64,000 bases of DNA from Dehalobacter restrictus DSM 9455 (GTDB lineage: Bacteria; Bacillota; Desulfitobacteriia; Desulfitobacteriales; Syntrophobotulaceae): NCBI RefSeq assembly GCF_000512895.1, contig NZ_CP007033.1, forward strand, positions 1,847,001-1,911,000, given 5' to 3'. The translations under genes and the position numbers were made by a program. Position 1 is the stretch's first letter; each line of letters starts with the position of its first letter. The notes below the pieces were generated by a model. That model was given only the letters and a program-made list of their open reading frames with translations. It did no database searches and was not told the DNA's origin. Below are positions 24,898 through 33,490 of this stretch, one piece after another.

Positions 24898-26227
24898 TTT
24901 CCGAACCTCCAATCGTTATCCCAAAAAGTCCTTCTATAAAAGATTGACCATCATTCTCCACAACTACCGGTATGCCATTGACCTGTTCGGTCAACCACCG
25001 GACATCATATCCATCGAGGAATACTTCTTCACCGGCTCTCAGCATCACGCGCGACAGTAAGAAATACTCTCCCTGCAGGTCACCCAGTTGCAGTGCGATG
25101 TCCTGAGCCGTGAGCAACCCTGCTACGGTCACCGCAGGTCCAAAAAAACGGTTGCCAATCTCATGAACTGTAATATGTACACCCTGAACTGCAGGCAGCT
25201 CCGCGACCCTGGACCGGAAATATGCCGCTGCCGATGAACCAGTTACGAGATGTATCTTTCTTTCCGGAATCTGCCTCGGCAGGTCACAGAGACACATCCG
25301 GATTTCTTCCTGAAACTTTCGGGCCATGCCAATGCCGTTTTCCAGTTGCGGAAAGTCATCATATTCTGGATATGACGGAATATCTCTGCCGGCAAGGATA
25401 TAAAATTCATCAGAAAAATAAACAAGGTTTAGGCCGGTCCGTTTTCGGTATTTCTGCTGCCATTCTATGCCGATATCCAGGACTTCCTTGGCCTCCTCCG
25501 GCGTTACAGTCCGAAGTTCAGGCAATCCATCCCTGTACTTTGTTAAGCCGACCGGAACAATCCCAATGGACTGAACCTGTGGGAAAAAGGCCGCAAGGTT
25601 CTCCACGGTTTCCTGCAAGATCTCCCGGTCATTGTAATCAGGAACCAGAACGATCTGCGTATGAAGAACAAGACCAGCTTCAGCAAGCCTTTTTATTTGC
25701 TCCGCCAGCTTCCCGGCCTGCCTGTTTCTCATCAGTTTCTCCCTGACGACGGGATTCCATGCATGAACGGAGATATACAAAGGACTTAGATGCATGTCGA
25801 TGATTCTCTGAAAATCCTTCTCCTTCAGGTTGGACAGAGTGATATAGCTCCCCTGGTTCACCGACAACCGGTAATCGTCATCCAGATCGTACAGCGATGA
25901 TCTCATCCCGGGAGGCATCTGCCGGACAAAGCAGAAAACACAGTTATTCCGACACTTCATTAGTCCGTCTCGGCCTACGCTGCTGACTTCGATACCAAGC
26001 AGTTCCTCCGGTTCCTTGATAATCTCCAGTTCCCAGATCTCATGATTCTTCTTCTGAATGATCAATGTAAATTCTTCTTCAGCGGTCCAATACTGCAAAT
26101 CCAAAATATCCTGAACATTGTGCTGATCCACCTGGAGAATCTCATCTCCGGGTTCGATTTCCATCTCAGCAGCAATACTGTTTTTCATGACAGCAGATAC
26201 CATCAACCCATTGGGCATCTTTTCCAT
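24890..26227 (-). CDS. DUF512 radical SAM/PDZ-domain protein
   Basis: A 445-residue protein of the clostridial DUF512 family. An N-terminal PDZ domain (residues about 8-60: [21 protein letters not shown]) is followed by the radical-SAM cluster motif CRNNCVFC (CX3CX2C) and family blocks [31 protein letters not shown] and [12 protein letters not shown]. The function is not established; its constant place just upstream of der in Clostridia suggests ribosome or tRNA work. An ATG three codons on (26218), behind AAGGATGGAAAAG, is a slightly better start. Overlaps der by 8 bp. Confidence 0.9.
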   Translation of the reverse strand: MEKMPNGLMVSAVMKNSIAAEMEIEPGDEILQVDQHNVQDILDLQYWTAEEEFTLIIQKKNHEIWELEIIKEPEELLGIEVSSVGRDGLMKCRNNCVFCFVRQMPPGMRSSLYDLDDDYRLSVNQGSYITLSNLKEKDFQRIIDMHLSPLYISVHAWNPVVREKLMRNRQAGKLAEQIKRLAEAGLVLHTQIVLVPDYNDREILQETVENLAAFFPQVQSIGIVPVGLTKYRDGLPELRTVTPEEAKEVLDIGIEWQQKYRKRTGLNLVYFSDEFYILAGRDIPSYPEYDDFPQLENGIGMARKFQEEIRMCLCDLPRQIPERKIHLVTGSSAAAYFRSRVAELPAVQGVHITVHEIGNRFFGPAVTVAGLLTAQDIALQLGDLQGEYFLLSRVMLRAGEEVFLDGYDVRWLTEQVNGIPVVVENDGQSFIEGLFGITIGGSENE

Positions 26228-26362
26228 CCTTTTCCAACGTAAAACGTTTTAGCACTTGGTTAACCTTTTTATTATACTATAATGGCTATTATAAAGGTAC
26301 TAGTAAACCATTTTTCAAATAACTACCCAAATTGAAACATAAACAACCTTATGATTAGTCTG

Positions 26363-27481
26363 CTAGCTGCTTCGCAACAGCTTATCCTGTCGGAAGCGCG
26401 AAATATTCAACAAAATACCTATTTCAAACATGGTTACAAGCAGGGAGCTTCCTCCATAGGATACGAGAGGAAGCGTGATCCCCGTTACCGGAAAAAGACC
26501 GGTTACAACACAAAGATTAATCATGGTTTGGATGCCCAGGATCGTTGTGATCCCAAATCCGAGCATCCGTCCGAATCCATCCGGACATTGCCGGGATATG
26601 GCATAGCCGCGCCCAATGAGTACGATAAAACACAAAAGCATAAGCGAAGTCCCGAAGAAACCAAATTCTTGTCCGATCACGGCAAAAATAGTATCCGTAT
26701 AATTTTCAGGCAAAAACCCGAGCCCTTCATTGCTTCTCCCGATACCTATCCCGAGCAGTCCACCCGACCCGAAGGCTATCTGGGCATTAATCTGCTGGTA
26801 GCCGAAGGTCGTTGCATATTCCCATGGATGCAGCCAGCCTAAAATTCTGTTCCACTGATACTCTTCACCTTTGACCAGGTAGAATCCCGGGATGCCAATT
26901 AGAGGTATCGCAGCCAGAAAATAACCTGTCGGAAGCTCGGTCATCAAAAGCATAAACCCTCCTGCTGCCAGGATGACAATCGCGGTTCCAAGGTCGGGCT
27001 GTTTATAAACCAGCAAGAAAATGACCGCGAGCACACCAATAGGCAGGAAGATATCCGTAAACTTCTTTATCGGATAGCGGTTAAGAATATAGGCGAAGAA
27101 AAAAACGATGGCCAGTTTCGCAATCTCCGATGGCTGTACGGACATCCCAAAAATATCCAGCCAGCGGGCCGATCCTTTCGTAGTAATAGACATATTGCTG
27201 AATTCGACCAACAGGAGCAGGATGACACTGACGAGAATACTCAGCCCGGAAATCTTCCGGAAAAACTTCAAAGGAATAAAAACCGCCGCCCCGGCTGCCA
27301 CTATTCCAAGGCTTACCCAGCGCAGCTGCTTAAAAAATAAATAATAAGAATTATTGGTATTCTCATAGGAAAAAGAGGAGCTGGCACTTAAAACCATAAT
27401 CAGACCAACTGCCAAAATGATGACTGCAGAAAATAACAGAATAAAGTCAGGTTTTTTTGTTTTTATCTTCTGAACAGCCAT
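26363..27481 (-). CDS. FtsW/RodA/SpoVE family peptidoglycan polymerase
   Basis: SEDS-family membrane glycosyltransferase that polymerises lipid II with a partner penicillin-binding protein. Start at 27481 (372 residues) is set by AACAGGAGGTCAAAAG; the longer open frame to 27562 is not needed. About ten transmembrane helices. Signature stretches: GLIMVLSASSSFSYE, GSARWLDIFGMSVQPSEIAKLA, YKQPDLGTAIVI and PVTGITLPLVSYGGSSLLVTM. In a spore former this could be FtsW (division) or SpoVE (spore cortex); sequence alone does not decide. No PBP or mur gene is adjacent. Confidence 0.93.
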   Translation of the reverse strand: MAVQKIKTKKPDFILLFSAVIILAVGLIMVLSASSSFSYENTNNSYYLFFKQLRWVSLGIVAAGAAVFIPLKFFRKISGLSILVSVILLLLVEFSNMSITTKGSARWLDIFGMSVQPSEIAKLAIVFFFAYILNRYPIKKFTDIFLPIGVLAVIFLLVYKQPDLGTAIVILAAGGFMLLMTELPTGYFLAAIPLIGIPGFYLVKGEEYQWNRILGWLHPWEYATTFGYQQINAQIAFGSGGLLGIGIGRSNEGLGFLPENYTDTIFAVIGQEFGFFGTSLMLLCFIVLIGRGYAISRQCPDGFGRMLGFGITTILGIQTMINLCVVTGLFPVTGITLPLVSYGGSSLLVTMFEIGILLNISRFRQDKLLRSS

Positions 27482-27570
27482 CTTTTGACCTCCTGTTGCA
27501 TTAATTCCGTCTGAAGTGAAATGACTTCCTGCCAAATCAAAGCAAGAAGCCATTTGATGCATTAATTTTA

Positions 27571-29622
27571 TTAAAGTGTGTCCACGTCTGTATCCGGAAT
27601 ATTTCCGATTTTCTCGCCTATCGTAACTTCAGGTATTTCCGGTTGGTTCTCCAAATCCTGACGGGCACTGGCCTCACTGGCTTCCGTAAGCAGTTCCCGG
27701 ATACTCAAGCTTATTTTTTTATCTTCCGGTTTAAAATCGATGACTTTGGCTGTGATCTCCTGGCCAACCTGTACGATATCCTGTACTTTCATGACCCTGT
27801 GGTCGGCCAGCTGGGAAATATGCACCAGCGCATCGATCCCGTCCTCCAGTTCTACGAAAGCACCGAAAGGTGCGATTCTGACGACTTTGCCGTGTACGAT
27901 GGATCCCACGGCATATTTTTCAGCAGCAGCAGACCACGGATTCGTTTTAAGCTGTTTTAACCCGAGGGAAATCCTGCCTTTTTGGGTATCAATCGCTAAG
28001 ATCTGAACTTCAACTTCATCATCGACATTCACGATCTCCGACGGGTGTTTTACTCTGGAGAAAGCCATATCCGAGATGTGCAGCAGCCCGTCAATACCGC
28101 CAAGATCAACAAACGCACCAAAATCGGCCAGGCGGCGGACTGTTCCCTTCACGATATCGCCTTCTTTAAGCGTCTCCAGAAGCTTTTCTTTTTTACCTTC
28201 CTGCTCTTCAGCTAAAATAGCCTTTTGGGAAAGAACCAGTTTCTTCTTGTATTCATCGTACTCGATGACTCTTAAACGAAGTGTTTTCCCAATATATTTT
28301 TCAAGATTGTCTACGAAGCCGGTCTCAACCTGAGAAGCAGGCACAAAGCCTCTCATTCCGAGGTCGACCAGAAGTCCGCCTTTGACTGCTTCCGTAACGA
28401 CTGCCTGAACTTCTTCTTTTGATTCGGCCAGATGGGCCAACTGTTCCTTCGCTTCAACCTCATTGGCCCGTTTACGGGATAAAACAGGGTAGCCTTCTTG
28501 GTTTTCAACACGCATGACCATCACGGAAATCGTGTCACCAATTTTAACGAGATCATTAATATTCGAAACCTTAGTAGCGGAAAGCTCCTCAAAAGGAATC
28601 ATGCCCTCCGATTTCCACGCAATATCCACAAATACCTCATCGCCTGTTATTTTTACGACGGTCCCTTTGACAATCGCGCCCCGATAAAGTTTGGGCAGTC
28701 CCTTATCAAAATTTTCCATCATGTTCTCTTCATCACTAACTGTACTAACCGTCTTCACAACGCTTTCCTCAGCCTCTTGGATCTGTGTTTTTTCCATAAA
28801 CTCCGACATTTTCTTGTAAACCTCCTCGATAATCCAATCCGGTGTGGAAGCTCCTGCTGTCAGGCCTGTAATTTTAGCATCCGTAAACCAGATCTCCAGT
28901 AATTCTTCAGCTGTTTCGATACAGTATGTTTTCGTTTTCCCACTGCAGATCGATCCCAGTTTTCGTGTGTTGGAACTGCTCAAGCCCCCCACGACAATCA
29001 TCAGATCCACTTTTTCAGCCAATTCCCTGGCTGAGGCCTGACGTTCTTCAGTTGCCGCGCAGATCGTATTCTGGACGATCAGCTCCCCAGTATGTTTTTT
29101 CAATTCTTCAACAACCGTAAAAAAATGGCTTTTTTGCTGTGTTGTTTGGGCCAAGACTGTAATTCTCGGGTAGTACGGCAAATCTTCAGCCTCGGCCAGC
29201 GTCTCTATGGCGAGGGCATTACTTCCTGCCCATCCCAGGATCCCTTTAACTTCCGGATGGCTTTTGTCACCGACAACAATGACAAAACTGTTTGCTGATG
29301 AGCTTGCGGCCATTCTTTGCGCTTTTTGAACATAAGGACACGTTGCATCAATAATGGTAATTCCGCGTTCCTTTGCTTCCTCGTACGTTTCCGGGGGAAC
29401 GCCATGCGACCTGATTACAAGCTGTTGACCCATTTTAGCCTCATCAACAGAGTGAATGACTTCCAATCCTTTCTCAGCCAAATAATCAACAACTTGCTGG
29501 TTATGAATGAGCGGTCCCAAAGATGCAGTCAACCCGGTGCCGGCAGCTTTTTCAGCCAATTCAATCGCCCGTTTAACTCCAAAACAGAAACCTGCTTTTG
29601 CCGCTCGCTGAATCGTCAACAA
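27571..29622 (-). CDS. ispH: IspH-ribosomal protein S1 fusion
   Basis: One 683-residue protein joins two functions. Residues 1-280 are 4-hydroxy-3-methylbut-2-enyl diphosphate reductase, the last step of the non-mevalonate isoprenoid pathway, with the Fe-S cysteines in GFCFGVKRAIELAE, DATCPYVQKA and NTICAATEERQ. Then follow four S1 RNA-binding repeats, from about residues 315 (VKGTVVKITGDEVFVDI), 405, 490 (VKGTVRRLADFGAFVDLGG) and 570 (VHGKVVRIAPFGAFVELEDG). This fusion is standard in many Clostridia. Starts with TTG behind GGAGGGCAGTTT. Its isoprenoid product supplies the prenyl synthases upstream. Confidence 0.96.
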   Translation of the reverse strand: MLTIQRAAKAGFCFGVKRAIELAEKAAGTGLTASLGPLIHNQQVVDYLAEKGLEVIHSVDEAKMGQQLVIRSHGVPPETYEEAKERGITIIDATCPYVQKAQRMAASSSANSFVIVVGDKSHPEVKGILGWAGSNALAIETLAEAEDLPYYPRITVLAQTTQQKSHFFTVVEELKKHTGELIVQNTICAATEERQASARELAEKVDLMIVVGGLSSSNTRKLGSICSGKTKTYCIETAEELLEIWFTDAKITGLTAGASTPDWIIEEVYKKMSEFMEKTQIQEAEESVVKTVSTVSDEENMMENFDKGLPKLYRGAIVKGTVVKITGDEVFVDIAWKSEGMIPFEELSATKVSNINDLVKIGDTISVMVMRVENQEGYPVLSRKRANEVEAKEQLAHLAESKEEVQAVVTEAVKGGLLVDLGMRGFVPASQVETGFVDNLEKYIGKTLRLRVIEYDEYKKKLVLSQKAILAEEQEGKKEKLLETLKEGDIVKGTVRRLADFGAFVDLGGIDGLLHISDMAFSRVKHPSEIVNVDDEVEVQILAIDTQKGRISLGLKQLKTNPWSAAAEKYAVGSIVHGKVVRIAPFGAFVELEDGIDALVHISQLADHRVMKVQDIVQVGQEITAKVIDFKPEDKKISLSIRELLTEASEASARQDLENQPEIPEVTIGEKIGNIPDTDVDTL

Positions 29623-29707
29623 AACTGCCCTCCTTTTATGCCTATCACGTCTATTTCGCTGAGAAAAACAAAATTCCTTCTAATACTTTGTTAACCTTTT
29701 ATGATTT

Positions 29708-30289
29708 TTACATTTCATTCACAACATCCATGATTTTATTGGCAAGCCATTCCCTGCTATTTTCAGTCTTTTCAGGGATTTCAAGGTTATCGGCATAAAA
29801 TGGCTTACCGATAATTATCCCTATCTTGCCCCTTTTTTGGGTTAATAATCCTCTGGCTCCATATACCTTGACCGGCAGAATCGGGGCATGGCTTTTGTTT
29901 ACAATCAAAACGATCCCTGCCATGGCTTCCTGAATGTTACCGGTTTTGGAGCGGGTACCTTCCGGAAATATCCCCAGAACTTTTCCTTCTTTTAACAGCC
30001 TGACCGATTTTCGGAATGCCCCGATATCGCCCTTCCCACGTTTAACCGGGAAAGTACCAAGTCCGTGCAGAATCTGCCCTAACAATGGTATCGAGAAAAG
30101 CTCCTCTTTCGCCATGAAATATACCTGTCTTGGCATCGAACAGCCAACAATAATCGGATCCCAGAGGCTTATATGATTGCAGGCTATAATCACAGGTCCT
30201 TCTGCAGGAAAATTTTCCAGGCCTGTTATCTTACATCCTTTGACCTTCAGAACAAGGGTCATGATTCCCTTCGCCAATGAATACAGCAT
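29708..30289 (-). CDS. plsC: 1-acyl-sn-glycerol-3-phosphate acyltransferase
   Basis: Adds the second acyl chain to make phosphatidic acid at the membrane. The 193-residue product from the ATG at 30289 (AGGGAGGGTTAAAGTG upstream) has the catalytic IIACNHISLWDPIIVG (NHxxxxD), the block KEELFSIPLLGQILHGLGTFPVKRG, and the phosphate-binding FPEGTRSKTG. The frame is open further upstream into cmk but that is not used. It follows cmk by 4 bp and precedes ispH-rpsA, the usual clostridial order. Confidence 0.95.
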   Translation of the reverse strand: MLYSLAKGIMTLVLKVKGCKITGLENFPAEGPVIIACNHISLWDPIIVGCSMPRQVYFMAKEELFSIPLLGQILHGLGTFPVKRGKGDIGAFRKSVRLLKEGKVLGIFPEGTRSKTGNIQEAMAGIVLIVNKSHAPILPVKVYGARGLLTQKRGKIGIIIGKPFYADNLEIPEKTENSREWLANKIMDVVNEM

Positions 30290-30293
30290 CACT

Positions 30294-30971
30294 TTAACCC
30301 TCCCTGATAATTCTAATGATCTTGGCAACAACTTCATCAATCGTTAACCCTGTCGTATCGAGGATCACCGCATCCTTAGCTGGTTTCAGCGGTGCAAATT
30401 TTCTCTGGGAATCTACTACATCTCGTTTTTCAATATCCGAGCGTATTTCTTCCAAAGATACCATCTTACCCTCTTTGATATTCTCAAGGTATCTCCGACG
30501 TGCACGTTCAGAAGCCGAAGCCGTCAGAAAAATCTTAATTCCGGCATCCGGTAGGACGTATGTACCGATATCCCTGCCATCCATCACGATATTGCCCTTC
30601 AGTGCTTCCTGACGCTGTAGTTCAACCAGCCGGTTACGAACCCCGGGATAAGATGCAATCAGTGATACTGCCCTGCTTACCTCAACATCCCGGATTTTAG
30701 AGGTAACATCTTCCCCGTCGCAGAATACGGTTTGACGGTCATTATGGCTTAGTCTGATGTCAATGATCCGGGCTAGACCTGTTACTGCCTTTTCATCCTG
30801 AAGGGAAATTCCTGAAGCAAGGGCTTTATAAGCTACAGATCGATACATCGCACCTGTATCAAGATAATACAAGCCAAGTTTGTCGGCAACGATTCTCGCA
30901 ATGGTACTTTTTCCTGCCCCGGCAGGACCGTCAATCGCCACCTGCAAATGATTTTCACGCAAATGTTCCAA
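30294..30971 (-). CDS. cmk: Cytidylate kinase
   Basis: Phosphorylates CMP and dCMP. The 225 residues carry the P-loop VAIDGPAGAGKSTIARIVA, the NMP-binding stretch YYLDTGAMYRSVAYKA and the GRDIGTYVLPDAGIKIFLTAS region typical of bacterial Cmk, and the lid ERARRRYLEN. Start is TTG behind GGAGCATTGTT. First gene of the cmk-plsC-ispH/rpsA run. Confidence 0.96.
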   Translation of the reverse strand: MEHLRENHLQVAIDGPAGAGKSTIARIVADKLGLYYLDTGAMYRSVAYKALASGISLQDEKAVTGLARIIDIRLSHNDRQTVFCDGEDVTSKIRDVEVSRAVSLIASYPGVRNRLVELQRQEALKGNIVMDGRDIGTYVLPDAGIKIFLTASASERARRRYLENIKEGKMVSLEEIRSDIEKRDVVDSQRKFAPLKPAKDAVILDTTGLTIDEVVAKIIRIIREG

Positions 30972-31077
30972 AACAATGCTCCAATCGAAAAAATCTTAAT
31001 CTTGCGCGCTGTTTCGAAGCTCGCATCTGCCAAAATTATACCACAGCAAAATGATCGCTTACAATTCACTTTACGGT

Positions 31078-31740
31078 TTAAGATACTGAGACCCCGATAA
31101 CCGCCAGTAAGTTATTCAGCGCATGAAGCCCGATTGCCGGATAAATCGAATCATGTTTGGTATATAAAAAGCCAAGTCCGATTCCGAGAACCAGCTTCGG
31201 AATGAAGCCGGTCAAATCAAAATGCAGAGCGGAAAAAATGCAAGCACTGATTACAATCGCCGTCCATTTGCCGAAATAATTCCGCAAACAGCCGAGCAGT
31301 ACTCCCCGGAACAGCGTTTCCTCAATAAAAGGAACAATAACGGCGATCAGAAAAATGTTCGCAATGAACATGGAAATTGTCGGGTCCTGCAGGAGCTTTA
31401 CCAGTTCATTTTCTGCCGTCGTCTGGCCTGAATAATACAGAAGTACCATATAGATCATATTAATCAGCCAGACCAAAAAACAGATTTTGAATACATCAAT
31501 AAGGGCGGAAGCAAAACTGGTCCTTCTCCAGCCCAGGTCATTCAGGGAAAGCCTATTTTTGAACATAATCAGCATAATCAAAAAAACAAACAGGGTATTC
31601 GAAGTAATCATGGAAAGATAATAGGCCGTTTTGATTTCAGGAAAGAACTGATAGATAGAATAACTGATGAATGGCATCAATAAAAAAACAACTGCCACAC
31701 CGATCACAAAATAAGCTAAGGCCTTAAAATTCAACTTCAT
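31078..31740 (-). CDS. CPBP-family intramembrane glutamic protease
   Basis: Seven or eight transmembrane helices in 220 residues, with the CAAX-protease/Abi motifs EETLFRGVLLG (catalytic Glu pair) near residue 142, FSALHFDLTG (metal-like His) and IGLHALNN near the C-terminus. Substrates of these membrane proteases are mostly unknown; in Gram-positives some act on bacteriocin or signalling peptides. GCAGGGGATGAAAT precedes the start. It lies alone, divergent from the small gene at 31853. Confidence 0.88.
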   Translation of the reverse strand: MKLNFKALAYFVIGVAVVFLLMPFISYSIYQFFPEIKTAYYLSMITSNTLFVFLIMLIMFKNRLSLNDLGWRRTSFASALIDVFKICFLVWLINMIYMVLLYYSGQTTAENELVKLLQDPTISMFIANIFLIAVIVPFIEETLFRGVLLGCLRNYFGKWTAIVISACIFSALHFDLTGFIPKLVLGIGLGFLYTKHDSIYPAIGLHALNNLLAVIGVSVS

Positions 31741-31852
31741 ATTTCATCCCCTGCAATTACATAAATTATCCTAGATTATTTTTTTCAGATCTATACATAA
31801 TAAATTCAAATGAATTACACAGAAATATATACAGCGGAAGGAGGCTGTTAGG

Positions 31853-32032
31853 ATGCTTTATTCCAAAAAATCGGATCATAGCTTGCTGTTCATGGGTTCT
31901 GCCATGGTGGGGGGATTTTTGCTGGGTTGTACTTATAAAAGATATGGCAAAAAAATCGAAAAACACATTCAGAAGTTCTGGCAAAAAGATTCGAATGATG
32001 ATATGTTCGCAGCACACGAAAGCGAAATCTGA
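31853..32032 (+). CDS. Small protein with N-terminal membrane segment, 59 residues
   Basis: MLYSKKSDHSLLFMGSAMVGGFLLGCTYKRYG then a charged tail to ESEI. One hydrophobic segment (LLFMGSAMVGGFLLG) followed by basic residues suggests a membrane-anchored protein resembling YtxH-type small stress proteins, by outline only. The start has GAAGGAGGCTGTTAGG, so translation is well supported. Confidence 0.6.
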   Translation: MLYSKKSDHSLLFMGSAMVGGFLLGCTYKRYGKKIEKHIQKFWQKDSNDDMFAAHESEI

Positions 32033-32098
32033 ATCAGCGATCATCGCCTCTTATCTTTATTCACTGACACTCTGCTCCTTAACCGGAGCCTTTTTATT

Positions 32099-32129
32099 CT
32101 ATCAGAAAGAATACGTTCCTTTCTGATAG
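32099..32129. terminator. Hairpin between convergent genes
   Basis: CTATCAGAAAG pairs with CTTTCTGATAG (11 bp, 9-nt loop). It sits between the small plus-strand gene and the convergent hutP-like gene. The T-run is poor, so function as terminator is probable but not sure. Confidence 0.45.
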
Positions 32130-32189
32130 ATCTAAGTGCAACTAAGGCTGTTGCCAAAAGGATTGGCCACAGCCAAGTCTTCTATATTT

Positions 32190-32609
32190 TCAGCTTCGTG
32201 GGGCAACCCTGTGTCCAAGGCCTACGGCTACTTCATCCAAATGCAGCAGCCCTACCCCAAAAAACACGGCCACGCTGAGATGATCACCGCGGTGGGCAAT
32301 CCCAATTTTTCCTCCGATATTCAGCCCCGCTGCTTTCGGCATAATCTGGCTTAAAGCCTCACGTGTCGCGCCCGCGACGGCGCCTTCGTCGCCATGGGAA
32401 TCGTGGATTACCCCTTCACGTTTCGAAGCAACAATCGCCCTTTCGACAAGCTTTTTAATTGAAGCAAGATAATCTCCGCCGTAATCTACGGCAACTGACT
32501 TGATGTTATCCGCTAAAAATTTCTGTTTAAGCGCACTTTCCTCTTCTCTGGTTTCACTCATTGCCATTCTTAAAGCAGCCAGAGCAACCGTCTTACTATC
32601 CGGCACCAT
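32190..32609 (-). CDS. hutP: HutP-family RNA-binding antiterminator
   Basis: HutP binds histidine and Mg2+ and then leader RNA to stop transcription termination at hut operons. The 139-residue product has the family core HDSHGDEGAVAGATREAL and GLNIGGKIGIAHRGDHLSVAVFFGVGLLHLDEVAVGLGHRV, including the metal-binding His residues. Start at 32609 behind AGAAGGAGGATTGACT. No histidine-use gene is in the window, so its target is unknown; similar stand-alone copies occur in Clostridia. The frame upstream to 32657 is not used. Confidence 0.88.
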   Translation of the reverse strand: MVPDSKTVALAALRMAMSETREEESALKQKFLADNIKSVAVDYGGDYLASIKKLVERAIVASKREGVIHDSHGDEGAVAGATREALSQIMPKAAGLNIGGKIGIAHRGDHLSVAVFFGVGLLHLDEVAVGLGHRVAPRS

Positions 32610-32770
32610 AGTCAATCCTCCTTCTAGGCAAACGTTCTTCATGACGCTAACAAACAATTACACGCTAAAAAAAGAGGCGATGTCAGAAAAAAACAACACC
32701 TGCTTTCATTATCTTACATGAATTTCCGGAGATTAGCAAAGCTTATCTTGAGGGACTTACGACGAGCTTA

Positions 32771-33229
32771 TCAGCTGGCCTCCGCAGATTTTAACTTCAC
32801 ATCAAAACTTTTGACATCCCCGTTAAGTTCAATCGAATATGTTTTACTATTCAGAATCACATTGACAGTGACCGGATAAGGAATGCTGGTTGCATCCAGA
32901 ACAACGGTTCCCGGTTCAACTGTGATGCTTTTCCCATTTTCAATGGTTCCAATATCCTGGTCATTTTGTCTAACCATTACAACACTGTCAGGAGTTATCT
33001 CAAAGGAGAGACTAATCGAGCCGCTGTTTACATTTTCGCTGTATTTAAAGGCCGGGGCATCTATTTCTCCGGAAAATTTCAAATAGAACTCGACGGGGTC
33101 GGTAAATGCTTTCAGCTGATACAGCCCTAACAATACTGTACAAACTGCCATAATCCTGATGGCTGTTTTCTCAAATCCCTGAAACCTTGACACTTTTTGG
33201 CGCGGGAAAGAAAATCTCCTGGAGCGCAT
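32771..33229 (-). CDS. Membrane-anchored protein of unknown function
   Basis: 152 residues from the ATG at 33229 (GAGGTGAGTCAG upstream). A basic N-terminus (RSRRFSFPRQKVSRFQGF) precedes a single helix AIRIMAVCTVLLGLYQL, then an extracytoplasmic beta-rich region with FYLKFSGEIDAPAF, ISLSFEITPDSVVMVRQND and YPVTVNVILNSKTYSIELN. I do not recognise the family. It lies alone between hutP and the structured repeat copy B. Confidence 0.6.
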   Translation of the reverse strand: MRSRRFSFPRQKVSRFQGFEKTAIRIMAVCTVLLGLYQLKAFTDPVEFYLKFSGEIDAPAFKYSENVNSGSISLSFEITPDSVVMVRQNDQDIGTIENGKSITVEPGTVVLDATSIPYPVTVNVILNSKTYSIELNGDVKSFDVKLKSAEAS

Positions 33230-33313
33230 CTGACTCACCTCAGTAATATGTATGCGCCGTCAGGAATTTGCATACCGACATCATTCTGTAAGGCATCTAT
33301 AAAACCTTATCTG

Positions 33314-33427
33314 GGGTAGGTCTGGGGGCCACAGTTCCGCTGTGAGCGGAGCACGATGCGGAGCGCGGCTTTTTGCGCCATGGAGGGCGCAATAGCCGAA
33401 AAGTGGTATTGTGGCCCCCAGACCTAC
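33314..33427 (+). repeat. Structured intergenic repeat, copy B
   Basis: The best-preserved copy: the 19-bp ends GGTAGGTCTGGGGGCCACA and TGTGGCCCCCAGACCTACC pair perfectly. Inside, TCCGC-tgtga-GCGGA forms a small hairpin, and CGGCT/AGCCG with TTGCGCC/GGCGCAA forms the larger one with loop ATGGAG. Compared with copy A (2678-2782) many paired positions changed on both sides (GTC/GAC to GCC/GGC; CGGCC/GGCCG to CGGCT/AGCCG; CGT to GGG in the end stem), which is what selection on structure, or repeated palindrome conversion, produces. It is in the 261-bp gap between the unknown protein and the flavoprotein. Confidence 0.8.
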
Positions 33428-33490
33428 CTAAGAGTGGTATAGCCGTCCGCCATAATCTTGTCGCTCCTGGCTTCTATGGCTCATTCGCCA

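Noticed and set aside
27482-27562. 27-residue N-terminal extension of the SEDS protein
   Set aside because: No ribosome site at 27562; strong AGGAGG before 27481.
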